Shown: positions 1 through 8,341, counted from the stretch's first letter. The stretch: 41,011 nt of DNA from Candidatus Iainarchaeum sp. (GCA_016198165.1 JACQJF010000052.1:1-41011), one strand, 5' to 3'. Translations and numbers: made by a program. Notes: generated from the letters alone by a model not told the origin.

Positions 1-7
1 ATGGTTT

Positions 8-355
8 ATGGATAAGATTTTTATCGCGATTCTGGGTGTCGGAAAGGGCACCTGGGGTCATGTGGCAAGGATTATTTCCGACCAGGAATTTGACAAGAGG
101 CTCCTTATTTCCACTGAATGGGTGAAAGAAAATTTTGCACCCCCCAAGGAATGCGAGTGGATTCTGATTAACAACCGCGCAGGCTTTGACGTCATAAAGG
201 ATGAAATAAAGTCCAAGTTGCCAAAGGGCGAGCTTGTGGTTTCAATTGTTTCTGGTTCCGGTAAGGAGCACATGGCGCTCATTGCGGCTTTCAGGGAAAT
301 CGGCGTTGACTACAAGCTTGTCACCCTGACTGGTGACGGCGTCAAATACTACTAG
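8..355 (+). CDS. small Rossmann-like protein of unknown function, possibly CARF-like
   Basis: This is a 115-residue protein. The N-terminus (KIFIAILGVGKGTWGH) reads as a first beta strand plus a glycine-rich loop. The C-terminal half (ELVVSIVSGSGKEHMALIAAF, then DYKLVTLTGDGV) has the strand, SGSGK turn and helix rhythm seen in CARF/Csx-like nucleotide-sensing folds, where a comparable turn contacts the ligand. No signal peptide or membrane helix is visible. The ATG at position 1 meets a stop after four codons, so the ATG at 8 is used. The downstream nuclease-like gene follows closely or overlaps, which suggests co-translation. A CARF assignment is inference from motif feel only; another small Rossmann fold is equally possible. 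Confidence 0.6.
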   Translation: MDKIFIAILGVGKGTWGHVARIISDQEFDKRLLISTEWVKENFAPPKECEWILINNRAGFDVIKDEIKSKLPKGELVVSIVSGSGKEHMALIAAFREIGVDYKLVTLTGDGVKYY

Positions 356-383
356 CCAGAAAAAAAAGGGGGGCTGTTTTTTT

Positions 384-752
384 TTGGCAGACCTGGTTCT
401 CCTCGTCCTGCTCTCCCTGGCAATACTGCTTGGAGCCGCGGCTTTTTTTCTCCTGCGTAAAATTTCTGTGCTTGAACAAAGGATTTCTGACTTGTTGTTT
501 GACAGGTCGAGTTCTGCCGTGCGCTTTGGAAAAATGTCAGAGCAATTAATGCCGTTTTCCGGCAAGACTCCATTTTCCCCCGGGAATTTTCGCTTCATTG
601 GCGCGCCCATTGACGGCATTGCCTTTGAAGACGACTGGATTGTTTTTTGCGAGTTCAAGTCCGGTGGCGCGGTTCTTTCCGAGCGCCAGAAAAAAATCAG
701 GAAACTTGTGGAGGAAAAAAAAGTGCGCTGGGAAGAAATCCGGCTTTCTTAG
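384..752 (+). CDS. membrane-anchored Holliday junction resolvase-related nuclease
   Basis: One N-terminal membrane helix (DLVLLVLLSLAILLGAAAFFL) is followed by a short coiled segment and a cytosolic domain. That domain contains FGKMSEQLMPF, GAPIDGIAF and CEFKSGGAVLSERQKKIR. The D..ExK spacing (PIDG, then EFK) matches the PD-(D/E)xK core of the archaeal family annotated as Holliday junction resolvase-related (Endonuc_Holl). Family members are small one-helix proteins like this; their substrate is not established. The frame is open from GTG 333, which would overlap the upstream gene, but a run of six G at 368-373 lies about ten bases before TTG 384, so I place the start there. The stop overlaps the convergent pelota gene by four bases. 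Confidence 0.75.
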   Translation: MADLVLLVLLSLAILLGAAAFFLLRKISVLEQRISDLLFDRSSSAVRFGKMSEQLMPFSGKTPFSPGNFRFIGAPIDGIAFEDDWIVFCEFKSGGAVLSERQKKIRKLVEEKKVRWEEIRLS

Positions 753-1792
753 TATTTCATCCTGTAGCGCAGAAGGCAACTGGTTCCGCCAAGGCCGCTT
801 AGTTTTTTCCCTGCTTCGGTCTTTGAAGAGATTATGTGTATTTTTCCGCCGCTTTGTTCAACCATTGCAAGGAGTTCTTCTGCGTGCTTCCTGTTTTTGA
901 GGAGATAATCATCGCTTAATAGAAAATGTTCGGCGGCTCCTGTCCGGATTGCTTTTCCGCATTCCTCAGGAGTTACAACCGCAAGCCCGCTTCCGCGCCC
1001 CAGCTCTTCAAGTACTTTTTCCAGGAGCCTTGTTTCTTTCGCCAATTGTGACTGCGTGATTATTTCCTCTATCGCGCCGCTTTTTATGAGCTCGTTTAAG
1101 CCTGTTACCCCGACTGAGTCTGTGTGCAGGTAAAATGCGGGGAGTTTTATTCTTTTGTCCTCGAGGAATTTTTTGAAGTTGTCTTTTGTAAAGCCGGGGC
1201 CTGCAAAGATGGCTTTTTGCGGTGCTTCCTCGACGGCTTTTTTTGCTATTGTTTCAAAGAAAACGTCTTTTTTTTCCTGGGTGAAAAACATTTTCCCGCT
1301 TTTCTGCGACCTGATTCTTGCCTTTGTCTCAAAGCCTTTTTCTGCAAGCAGGGCGATTTCCGCTTCCTCGTCGTCAAGCACTATGATGAGTGTCTTGCCT
1401 CTTCCTGATGCCTGTTTGGCTTCTTTTAGGCGTTCAACCTGGTGGTTTTTGAGGGCTTTTTTCTTCACTTTGACTTCTTTTCCGGGGAAAATGTCAAGGG
1501 CGTGGTGTGCCTTCATTTCCACGAGCTCGGGGGGCTTTCCGCCAACTATTACCCCGAGTATACGCAGGTGGCCGCTTGACTCGTGGAACTCTATCCTTTC
1601 AGCCTCGATTTCGTAGTAAACGTTTTCCTTGGTGACTTCCATGCCTTCCTCTCTGGGCTTTATTTTCCGCTCTGTTTTTGCGCATACCGTGTCCATGGGC
1701 TCGATGATTCTTTCAAGGTGCCACAGGTCGTCAAGGTTGTCCGGCACGACTTCAAAAAAACCGTTTTTTGTGTCAATCTTTAAAATGCGCAT
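749..1792 (-). CDS. pelA: pelota, mRNA surveillance / ribosome rescue factor
   Basis: At 347 residues this has the usual length and the three eRF1-like domains of archaeal Pelota (aPelota/Dom34). Domain 1 is roughly 1-130 (starts MRILKIDTKNGFFEVVP, with the LDDLWHLERII signature), domain 2 roughly 135-235 (LIIVLDDEEAEIALL) and domain 3 roughly 240-340 (ending GLGGTSCLLRYRMKY). It lacks the GGQ peptide-release loop of aRF1, as expected. Known role: it binds aEF1A-GTP, enters the A site of stalled ribosomes and, with ABCE1, splits them. It is transcribed away from asnB across a 109-bp AT-rich divergent region. A stand-alone NFACT-R gene at 34188 may act in the same quality-control pathway. Confidence 0.95.
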   Translation of the reverse strand: MRILKIDTKNGFFEVVPDNLDDLWHLERIIEPMDTVCAKTERKIKPREEGMEVTKENVYYEIEAERIEFHESSGHLRILGVIVGGKPPELVEMKAHHALDIFPGKEVKVKKKALKNHQVERLKEAKQASGRGKTLIIVLDDEEAEIALLAEKGFETKARIRSQKSGKMFFTQEKKDVFFETIAKKAVEEAPQKAIFAGPGFTKDNFKKFLEDKRIKLPAFYLHTDSVGVTGLNELIKSGAIEEIITQSQLAKETRLLEKVLEELGRGSGLAVVTPEECGKAIRTGAAEHFLLSDDYLLKNRKHAEELLAMVEQSGGKIHIISSKTEAGKKLSGLGGTSCLLRYRMKY

Positions 1793-1901
1793 AAAACCAC
1801 TGCATTAAAGCCAGTGCCCCGAAAAAGAGTTAAAATATGGCGCAATGCAAAACCATTTTTTCTTCTTTTTTTAACCTTTTTTCTATGGAATACTTGTTTG
1901 C
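1793..1901. promoter_or_regulatory. divergent promoter region between pelA and asnB
   Basis: This 109-bp AT-rich gap separates two divergently transcribed genes. On the minus strand a TATA-like stretch (CATATTTTAAC, about 1829-1838) lies some 40 nt before the pelA start. On the plus strand TTTTTTTAACC (about 1867-1877) lies 25-35 nt before the asnB ATG, which fits a nearly leaderless transcript. Motif matches are by eye, so confidence is low. Confidence 0.35.
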
Positions 1902-3326
1902 ATGTGCTCGATTGCCGGTGCGGTAGCCAGGGGTGGCAAGGACGTTTTTCCCGTTCTTGTGGAACTGCTTTCATTCATGCCCCACAGGGGCCCTGACGGC
2001 TTCGGGGTCGCGGTGAATGGCCAGGCCGTGCACGCAAAAACCATTGCCGGGCTAGCCGGGGAGAAACCTTTGCCGGGCCATCTTGGAATCGGGCATTCCC
2101 TGCTTTCAATTACAGGGCATGGAAAACAGCCGTTTTCATCCTGTGATGGCAAGGCTTTTTTATGCCACAACGGCCAGATATACAACCACGAGGAAATCAG
2201 CAGTGGCCTTTCGGGGAAACATTCTTTTGTCTCGACGTCCGATTCTGAAGCGATTCTTCATTTCCTCGAGGAGCACGGCTTTGACTTTGAGGAATTCTTT
2301 TCTGTTTCGCGTGGAGTGTTTTCCTGTGCCGTTGCCCTGCAGGATACACTTGTTGCTTTTCGTGACATCATCGGGGAGAAGCCCCTTTGGTTTGGATGGA
2401 CGGGTGATTTTTTTGTTTTTGCTTCCGAGCCGCAGGCGCTGAAAAGAATCGGGGTAGCGTTCCCGCGCCCTCTTGAACCTGGGTTTTGCCTGACTGTTTC
2501 AAAAAAAGGGTTTCGGGTGAAAAAAGTTTTTTCGATTGCGGATTTTTTGAAAACCGTGCCAAAAAAACACTCTTTTGATTCCCTTTTCGGGTCGTTTCAG
2601 GAAAGCGTTCAATTGCAGACGCGCACTGTAAAAAAGGCGGGCGTTCTTTTTTCGGGCGGGATAGATTCGAGTGTGATTGCAAAAGCGGTTTCTGAAAGCG
2701 TGAAAGAAGCCTGCCTTTTCACGTGTGGGGTTGAAGGCAGCCATGATCTTTCGGTTGCAGACAACACGGCTCAAGCGTTTGGCCTGAAACTTGTTGCAAA
2801 AGTTGTTGCAAAGGACGAAGTCCCGCAAATGGCGTTGAGTGCAGCAAGTTCTTTGTTTTTTTTTGACAAAATGCAGCTTGGAATCGGTCTGCCGTTGTTT
2901 GGGGCATGTCAGGAGGCTTCCAAAAAAGGTTTTCGCGTGGTTTTTTCTGGCCAGGGAAGCGACGAGGTTTTCTGCGGTTACTCATACTACATGAAAGCCC
3001 TGCGTGAGACTGGTTTTGCGGGGGTTGAAAAAAAAATCCGGGAATCCCTTGAACAAATGTGGTTTCACGACCTTTTGCGCGATGATGCGTTGTCGATGGC
3101 GAATTCCGTTGAACTGCGCCTGCCTTTTTTGGAGATGGAATTTTTGAGGCAGGCACTCGCTGTCCCTGTGTCAGAAAAAATAAAGTCCGCAAGTGACAAT
3201 CTTAGAAAGCACCCTGTGCGAAAAATCGGTGAAAAGCTTGGGCTTTCAGAAGAACTTGTTTTCAGGCCAAAGAAAGCAATGCAGTATGGTTCCGGTTTTG
3301 CAAGAGAGCTTGAAAAACTATTTTAG
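1902..3326 (+). CDS. asnB: asparagine synthetase (glutamine-hydrolysing)
   Basis: The 474-residue protein begins MCSIAGAV, so after Met removal Cys2 is the nucleophile of an N-terminal class II glutamine amidotransferase domain (about 2-200; HRGPDG at 28-33, HNGQIYNH near 89-96). The C-terminal synthetase domain holds the ATP-pyrophosphatase PP-loop SGGIDSS at 251-257, GQGSDEVFCGY, and the ELRLPFLEMEFL segment typical of AsnB. The expected reaction is aspartate + glutamine + ATP to asparagine + glutamate + AMP + PPi. The protein is shorter than the usual 550-620-residue AsnB, with a shortened tail, like compact archaeal versions. A paralogue modifying another carboxylate cannot be excluded. 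It ends two bases before the convergent pilin-like operon. Confidence 0.85.
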   Translation: MCSIAGAVARGGKDVFPVLVELLSFMPHRGPDGFGVAVNGQAVHAKTIAGLAGEKPLPGHLGIGHSLLSITGHGKQPFSSCDGKAFLCHNGQIYNHEEISSGLSGKHSFVSTSDSEAILHFLEEHGFDFEEFFSVSRGVFSCAVALQDTLVAFRDIIGEKPLWFGWTGDFFVFASEPQALKRIGVAFPRPLEPGFCLTVSKKGFRVKKVFSIADFLKTVPKKHSFDSLFGSFQESVQLQTRTVKKAGVLFSGGIDSSVIAKAVSESVKEACLFTCGVEGSHDLSVADNTAQAFGLKLVAKVVAKDEVPQMALSAASSLFFFDKMQLGIGLPLFGACQEASKKGFRVVFSGQGSDEVFCGYSYYMKALRETGFAGVEKKIRESLEQMWFHDLLRDDALSMANSVELRLPFLEMEFLRQALAVPVSEKIKSASDNLRKHPVRKIGEKLGLSEELVFRPKKAMQYGSGFARELEKLF

Positions 3327-3328
3327 TT

Positions 3329-3877
3329 TCACTGTGTGAACTCGGTTTCCGAGTCGAGGTCTCTTATGGTTACAGTGCACGGATTACTGTTAATGGTGTC
3401 AAGCCGCAGTTTGTTGAAGTCGTAGTTTTTTGTTATCTCTACAAAAATCCTTTCTTCCGGCATTCCGGTTTTGCATTTTACTTCTATGGCTGCATTGTAT
3501 TGTTCAAGGCCGGTGTTTGGAGGTTCTGGCGGTACAAGGCTTGAGTCAACAAGAGTCGCATTGCAATCCTGGTTTTCCGGCTGGTTGTTTATTGTAGTTA
3601 AATATGTTCCTGTTTGTGAGTCTAGCGTGCCTTTGATGGAAAGTGCATCGCAATTCCCTCCACTTGTTTGCTCAAGCGCGTGGTCTGCAAAGGCTTCCGT
3701 TACTGCCTGGTCTGCGAGGTAGCGCATGACGAGTTTTTTCTGGTCGGTTTTTTCAATGAAAGAGTAGACCGCGCTTTTTTCGCCTTCAAACCCAAGTGGC
3801 CCGAACAGGGAAAAAGCCGCGACCAGGGCGGTGATTGCAATCAGGGCTACTGCCGAGTTGGTCATTCCTTTTTCCAT
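3329..3877 (-). CDS. pilin-like secreted protein, fourth gene of pilin quartet 1
   Basis: 182 residues with a short charged start (MEKGMTNS) and a hydrophobic helix (AVALIAITALVAAFSLFGPL), then an extracellular-type domain rich in Thr, Asn and four cysteines. This is the architecture of a minor pilin or pseudopilin, although a canonical class III GQ site is not obvious (the charged KG is followed by MTNS). The start overlaps the preceding gene by 16 bp and is preceded by a GGGTGA Shine-Dalgarno, indicating translational coupling. Its N-terminus resembles that of the first gene of the second quartet (27020-27562). Function is unknown; a filament-tip or assembly-initiation component is inference. 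Confidence 0.75.
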   Translation of the reverse strand: MEKGMTNSAVALIAITALVAAFSLFGPLGFEGEKSAVYSFIEKTDQKKLVMRYLADQAVTEAFADHALEQTSGGNCDALSIKGTLDSQTGTYLTTINNQPENQDCNATLVDSSLVPPEPPNTGLEQYNAAIEVKCKTGMPEERIFVEITKNYDFNKLRLDTINSNPCTVTIRDLDSETEFTQ

Positions 3878-4197
3878 TCAATCACCCTGCAGTATTCTTT
3901 TGGCGAGTTAAAGTCGGACTGGCCGCTGCCCGGTTGGAGGTTGAATATCCTGTGTCTTGTGCACTCGTAAAACTCTTGGCCATTGAGGCTTCCCGGTTCG
4001 TCAAGCCCCAGGCCCACCCCGTCCTTGGCCGTGTAAAAACCAATGATTGCCCCGTCGTTTGTCTCGGGCCCGGTTTTTTTTGCAAAATCAGGGGTATTTC
4101 CAGCTTCGATGTAGTGGAACGACAAGAGGCTCAGGACAAAGAACACTGCAAGCATCCCGTACGTGGCGTCAACCGAAAAAATTATCCCCTTTTTCAT
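3862..4197 (-). CDS. pilin-like membrane protein, third gene of pilin quartet 1
   Basis: 111 residues. The start MKKGIIFSVDATYGML has two lysines and a glycine followed by a hydrophobic helix with an aspartate near +5, a variant class III pilin signal. The ectodomain has two cysteines (ECTRHRIF and EYCRVIEW). I chose the ATG at 4197 because GGAGG lies eight bases upstream. A longer reading from 4212 would overlap the preceding gene by 13 bp. The gene sits between two other pilin-like genes with almost no spacing, so the products probably assemble together. Confidence 0.75.
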   Translation of the reverse strand: MKKGIIFSVDATYGMLAVFFVLSLLSFHYIEAGNTPDFAKKTGPETNDGAIIGFYTAKDGVGLGLDEPGSLNGQEFYECTRHRIFNLQPGSGQSDFNSPKEYCRVIEWKKE

Positions 4198-4199
4198 GC

Positions 4200-4715
4200 C
4201 TATTGCCTCCAAACGGCTATTGTGAGATTGGCGTCAGCCAACGGGCAGTTCACGCTGTTCACGCATTTTTCCAGCGCCAGTTTGTTTACATCCGGAGCGC
4301 CGTTTTTTACGAGTATTTTTCTTGTCATGGAATAATAGTTTTCCACGTCATCGGGGGTTTCATCCAGACAACCTGTGCCTGTGAAAATTCCAGCAGGCAT
4401 TATAGCGCATCCAAACCAGGCGGGTATTCCAAGCTTTTCTTTTGTCAGCCTTCCTGGTTCACTTGGTATGCAGTTTGGGAGAACGCCGATGTCTTTTGTG
4501 TCTGCATTGTTTGTGAGTATGCATGCAATGTCGGGGCTTGCAAGCGCAAGCCTTGTGGCTCCCTGTGCAATCGATTTCAGCTCGTTTTCCAGTTGTGCCT
4601 CTTTTGCGTTCACTGCCTGCAGTTCAAAGAAATTGAGGAGTAACCCGATTGCAAGCATTATGAGTATGAGTGAAATCACGTAGTCAAGCGAAACTATCTG
4701 CCCCCGCGTTTTCAT
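4200..4715 (-). CDS. class III signal peptide pilin-like protein, second gene of quartet 1
   Basis: 171 residues. The start MKTRGQIVSLDYVISL matches the archaeal class III prepilin signal (basic residues, G before Q, acidic residue, then helix LILIMLAIGLLLNFF). Cleavage is expected between G and Q by the FlaK-like peptidase encoded at 9799. The mature part is predicted extracellular with several cysteines (DIACILT, LPNCIPS, GCAIMP, TGCLDE, KCVNSVNC). The upstream gene ends five bases before this start. Probably a minor pilin; the partner filament is unknown. Confidence 0.8.
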   Translation of the reverse strand: MKTRGQIVSLDYVISLILIMLAIGLLLNFFELQAVNAKEAQLENELKSIAQGATRLALASPDIACILTNNADTKDIGVLPNCIPSEPGRLTKEKLGIPAWFGCAIMPAGIFTGTGCLDETPDDVENYYSMTRKILVKNGAPDVNKLALEKCVNSVNCPLADANLTIAVWRQ

Positions 4716-4720
4716 TTTTT

Positions 4721-5167
4721 TCAGCTTCCTGTTTTCCTGATTGCCAAGAGGGAGCCACAGCCTGTATTCAGGTCGTGGCTGCCTGCGTATGGAATGGTTT
4801 CACTTATTGTTTCGGTTTCACCAAGGCGCGGGTAGTGGTTTTGGTCAATGGTCAGGCTAATCAGGCCTTCCACTGGGTCTACTTCGATGTCACAGCTTGC
4901 CAGTGCGCGTGAGCCATTTTTCTGTGCGGATGAAAGGCTCATGAGCGGGATGGCGTAGTTTATGGTGTAATTGTTGTCTTTTTCCAGTGTATGCGCGTAT
5001 TTGAATGCAAGCCCCAGGTCGTTTATTACCCGCTTTGCCTGGAGCCTTACCGCGGTTTTTTCCTGGTTGAGTGAAAAATTGTCGCCAAAGCCCTGGAGCA
5101 CCTGTATTAGTATGAGCGTCATCACGAGTGCTATCAAGAGGTCAAGGCTGAGTTGTCCTTTGTTCAT
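4721..5167 (-). CDS. class III signal peptide pilin-like protein, first gene of quartet 1
   Basis: 148 residues beginning MNKGQLSLDLLIALVM, a clear class III prepilin signal with Asp instead of the usual Glu in the +5 region. A helix (LIALVMTLILIQVLQGF) follows, then a beta-rich ectodomain with a possible C-terminal disulfide (ASCDIEV, TGCGSLL). It lies 32 bp after the gpmI stop. A TATA-like AACCTTAAATAATT on the minus strand near 5183-5197 could give the quartet its own leaderless promoter in addition to read-through from the operon. Confidence 0.8.
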   Translation of the reverse strand: MNKGQLSLDLLIALVMTLILIQVLQGFGDNFSLNQEKTAVRLQAKRVINDLGLAFKYAHTLEKDNNYTINYAIPLMSLSSAQKNGSRALASCDIEVDPVEGLISLTIDQNHYPRLGETETISETIPYAGSHDLNTGCGSLLAIRKTGS

Positions 5168-5199
5168 CCCAAGGATAATGTTTCTGGAATTATTTAAGG

Positions 5200-6750
5200 T
5201 TAGCGGATTTTTTCAACCAGCGTCATTCCTGTCATTTCCATTGGCTTTTCAAGCCCGAAGAGTTCTATTATTGTAGGCGCAATGTCTGATAATGCCCCGT
5301 GTTTTCGGAGCCGTGCTTTCTGCAGTCCGGTGTCTTCTGACGCGAGTATGAAGGGCACGGGGTTTGTGGAATGGCTTGGGATTTTTTCTCCGAGAGGCGA
5401 GATTTTTTCCTCGGCATTCCCGTGGTCAGATGTAACAATGACAGTGTAATCGTTTTCAAAAGCGGTTTTACAGACTTTTTCCAGGCAAGCGTCGACCACT
5501 TCAATTGCTTTCACGATTGCCGGAATGTTCGCTGAATGCCCCACGAGGTCCGGGTTTGCATAGTTGATTGCCACAAAGTCAAATTTTTTCGCGGCAAGCT
5601 GTCCGCATGCCTTTTCAGTTATCTCGTGCGCGGACATTTCTGGCGCCATGTCGTAGCTTGGCACTTTTTTTGAAGGCACGAGTATTCTTTCCTCGTTTTT
5701 GTTCGGCGTTTCCGCCTGGGAATTGAAAAAATACGTGACGTGTGCGTATTTTTCCGTTTCCGCAACCCGCAGCTGCCTCATGCCTGCCCTGGAAATTATT
5801 TCGCCAAGGTTGTTTTTTACTTTGCCGGGGTTGAAGACGGGCGCGCATTTTTTTTCCGGTATCGTTTCATCTGTCTGGACGAAAGAGTAAAATGCCACGG
5901 CGGGCCGTTTCTTTCTCTCAAAGTACGGGAACTCATCCTGTGTAAAGCACTTGATTAACTGCCTCACTCTGTCTGTCCGCGTGTTGAAAAAAACAACTGC
6001 GTCGTTGTCATTGATTGTTGCAACGGGTTTTGCGTTTTCCAAAATAACGGTGGGTTGGATATAATAGTCTGTCTGGTCGTTGCGCGCATAGGCTTTTTCA
6101 ATGGCTTCGAAAACATTGCCCGCTGTAAATCCTTTTCCTTGCGTGAGAAGTTCGAATGCTTTGTGTGTCCGGTCAAAATTGTTGTCGCGGTCCATTGAGT
6201 AAAATCTGCCGACAAGCGTGGCTATTTTCCCGGTTCCAAGTTCTGCTGTCTTTTTTTCTATCTGTTCTGCGTATTTTTTCGCGGTTTTTTCGCCTACGTC
6301 GCGGCCGTCGGCGAAAAAATGTATGAAGACTTTTTTCACTTTTTCCTGTTTTGCCATTTCGAGTAGTGCAAGCAAGTGGCTTATCGTGGAGTGCACCTGG
6401 CCGTCCGAGCACAGGCCCATCAGGTGCAGTGCCGCGCCTGGGCTTTTTGCGTTTTCCATTGCGTTTAGAAGGGCCTTGTTTTTGTAGAACTCGCGGTTTT
6501 TTATCTGTGCGTCAATCAGTGCAAGCGGTTGCCAGACGGTTCTCCCGGCTCCCATGTGCAGGTGCCCTACTTCGCTTGTCCCCATTGCGCCTTGGGGCAG
6601 GCCGACTGCGTTCCCGCTTGCCTCAAGTTCCGTGTGCGGGAATTTTCGGAGAAGCGAATCGTAAAAAGGGGTTTTGGCACGCGAAATGCAGTTGCCAAGG
6701 CCAGGTGGCGCGATTCCAAACCCGTCGATTATTATCAGGGCTATCCTCAT
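5200..6750 (-). CDS. gpmI: 2,3-bisphosphoglycerate-independent phosphoglycerate mutase
   Basis: 516 residues, the normal size for the bacterial-type iPGM. MRIALIIIDGFG supplies the first metal-binding Asp (D9), and GTSEVGHLHMGAGR contains the phosphorylated Ser59. Later motifs include HFFADGRDVGEKTA, FYSMDRDNNF and TSDHGNAEE, with IPSHSTNPVPFIL near the end. Together they give the two-metal phosphatase and phosphotransferase domains. It interconverts 3- and 2-phosphoglycerate in the cytoplasm. An in-frame upstream TTG at 6807 exists, but homology begins at the ATG at 6750. Many archaea use a shorter ApgM-type enzyme instead, so the long form is worth noting. It is in one run with the JAMM, TctA-like and OB-fold genes upstream and pilin-like genes downstream. 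Confidence 0.95.
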   Translation of the reverse strand: MRIALIIIDGFGIAPPGLGNCISRAKTPFYDSLLRKFPHTELEASGNAVGLPQGAMGTSEVGHLHMGAGRTVWQPLALIDAQIKNREFYKNKALLNAMENAKSPGAALHLMGLCSDGQVHSTISHLLALLEMAKQEKVKKVFIHFFADGRDVGEKTAKKYAEQIEKKTAELGTGKIATLVGRFYSMDRDNNFDRTHKAFELLTQGKGFTAGNVFEAIEKAYARNDQTDYYIQPTVILENAKPVATINDNDAVVFFNTRTDRVRQLIKCFTQDEFPYFERKKRPAVAFYSFVQTDETIPEKKCAPVFNPGKVKNNLGEIISRAGMRQLRVAETEKYAHVTYFFNSQAETPNKNEERILVPSKKVPSYDMAPEMSAHEITEKACGQLAAKKFDFVAINYANPDLVGHSANIPAIVKAIEVVDACLEKVCKTAFENDYTVIVTSDHGNAEEKISPLGEKIPSHSTNPVPFILASEDTGLQKARLRKHGALSDIAPTIIELFGLEKPMEMTGMTLVEKIR

Positions 6751-6766
6751 GCAGAGATGGGGGTTG

Positions 6767-7132
6767 TTAAACTGTTTTAATTTTAACTTCCCTTCCAGTT
6801 TGGTCAAAAGCCCTTATTGACGTGGTTGAAAAGGGCCTGCATGCAATCAGGTGGAGTGTGCCTGTTTTTTGGAATGTGCGCACGTCCTGGCTGGATGGCC
6901 TGTTTGAGAATGATGGGTGTGAGTGGCAGGTGCCGATGATTGGCTCGCTTAGCGGGAGCATGTGGAGGTAAATCTGTGAAAATGTCTCCCCGAAAACCGC
7001 GGGGACGACGACGAGTTCTTCGACGGCCATGTTTTTTTCATTGCCTGCAAGCAGGCCGATGAATTCGTGCGGGAAAGTGTTTTTTGAGGCTTCGAGGAAT
7101 GCTTCGATGACTTCGTTTTTGACTGAGAACAT
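6767..7132 (-). CDS. JAMM/MPN+ metalloprotease
   Basis: 121 residues forming one MPN domain. The zinc site is complete: Glu23 (HEFIGLL), His70 and His72 in GTCHSHPSFSNRPSSQD, Ser81 and Asp83, the E..HxHPx(7)SxxD pattern of JAMM deubiquitinase-like proteases. Archaeal members can cleave isopeptide-linked small modifier proteins or act in sulfur-carrier processing. No ubiquitin-like protein is encoded nearby, so the substrate is unknown. It sits 16 bp before gpmI and 18 bp after the TctA-like gene. Confidence 0.88.
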   Translation of the reverse strand: MFSVKNEVIEAFLEASKNTFPHEFIGLLAGNEKNMAVEELVVVPAVFGETFSQIYLHMLPLSEPIIGTCHSHPSFSNRPSSQDVRTFQKTGTLHLIACRPFSTTSIRAFDQTGREVKIKTV

Positions 7133-7150
7133 TTGCAGTATTTTTTTTGT

Positions 7151-8341
7151 TCAGTGGTTTACATAAAACAATATCGTTGGGAGTATGAGGAATGCCATGC
7201 AGCAGCTCCGGTTGACTTTGCTTGAAACCGCTAAAAGCCCGATGCAGGTTGCAGTCAGGAGCGCGATTAACCCGAGTGGGCCGGCAAGCAGGAGAATCAG
7301 TGCGAGTATGAATGCAAGCGTTGCCCTGGTCAGGAGGGCGTAGTCTGTTTTTTCGAATTTTTTCACGGCGTGGCCTGCGATTATTTCGGTTGCAAGGCCC
7401 GCTAGTCCGCCTGCCGTGACTGCGGCTGCCATTGCAAAGAAGAGTGTTTCGCTTGTGAGCGGGAGTGCCTGTTTTACAAACACTGCCGTGCCTGTGCGCG
7501 TTTTGCCTATGAAGTAAAGCGCTGCAATGCTTGTCACATAGTTTGCTGTCGTGATTCCGCCTGTTAAAAGGAGGTAGCGGGTGCGGCTTGGCTTTGCCGA
7601 GAACTCGCTTGAGGCAAGGATTGCCTCGTTTGGCCCGATGGCGGGCAGGAACACCGTGAAGCAGGAAGCGATGCTTGACAAGAACCCGGCTTTGAGTGCT
7701 TTTCCCGAGTGGATTTTTTTTGCCGCGTAATTTTGTTTTGGGAGGGCGCTTTTCTGTGAAAGGGCAATGAGGAGCATGGGCATAGTGAAAAAACCGGTTA
7801 CGAGTACGAAGAGGTTGCTTTGGAAAAGCGAGTTGTTCAAAAGCGCTGCACCGCTCAGGCCTGCAAGGGCGACAACAAGGAGTGTGAGCAGTTTTTTCTC
7901 CAGGGTTTTCTCCCTCGCTATCATGAAAACGAGGATTCCTGCAAGGGCAACCGGCGTGAGTGGGGCAAAGTCATTGAAAGTTTTTTCAAGCAGTTTTCCC
8001 ATGAACGGTGTCAGTGCAACTGAAAACAACAATGCGGAAAGGCCGCCTGCTATTGTCAGCCTGATTGCGTGCAGAGCCATGCCTTTTTTTGCAAAAAAAT
8101 GCCCGGGTAGCACTGCGAGGGCCTTGTCCTCGCTTGGGATTCCAAGGAGCGTGGCTGGGATAAAGTTGACAAAAGAGTGTGTGATGCTTAAAGCAATGAC
8201 TCCGAAGGCGAAATCTGCCTGGGTTTGTGCGGGAAGCGTGAAAAACAGTGCAAGCAGCGTGTTCACGTGCAGTCCCGGGACAAGGCCTGTCACGAGGCCT
8301 GCTCCGACCCCCAAAAGAACCACGAGGATTGTTTCACTCAA
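7151..8341 (-). CDS. TctA/DUF112-family polytopic membrane permease
   Basis: 396 residues with about ten to twelve hydrophobic helices. GLVTGLVPGLHVNTLLALFF and a second FIPATLLGIPSEDKALAVLPG segment are the signature sequences of the archaeal branch of the tripartite tricarboxylate transporter large subunit (TctA). A second G-rich motif (FLPAIGPNEAIL) suggests the usual two-repeat structure. No TctB or periplasmic TctC gene lies nearby, which is normal for the archaeal branch; the substrate is unknown. Its start overlaps the OB-fold gene by eight bases, so the two are translationally coupled. Confidence 0.8.
   Translation of the reverse strand: MSETILVVLLGVGAGLVTGLVPGLHVNTLLALFFTLPAQTQADFAFGVIALSITHSFVNFIPATLLGIPSEDKALAVLPGHFFAKKGMALHAIRLTIAGGLSALLFSVALTPFMGKLLEKTFNDFAPLTPVALAGILVFMIAREKTLEKKLLTLLVVALAGLSGAALLNNSLFQSNLFVLVTGFFTMPMLLIALSQKSALPKQNYAAKKIHSGKALKAGFLSSIASCFTVFLPAIGPNEAILASSEFSAKPSRTRYLLLTGGITTANYVTSIAALYFIGKTRTGTAVFVKQALPLTSETLFFAMAAAVTAGGLAGLATEIIAGHAVKKFEKTDYALLTRATLAFILALILLLAGPLGLIALLTATCIGLLAVSSKVNRSCCMAFLILPTILFYVNH

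Noticed and set aside
333-383. GTG 333 as the start of the nuclease-like gene
   Set aside because: It would add a 17-residue polar leader overlapping the previous gene; the six-G ribosome site before TTG 384 gives a start directly at the membrane helix. Not fully excluded.
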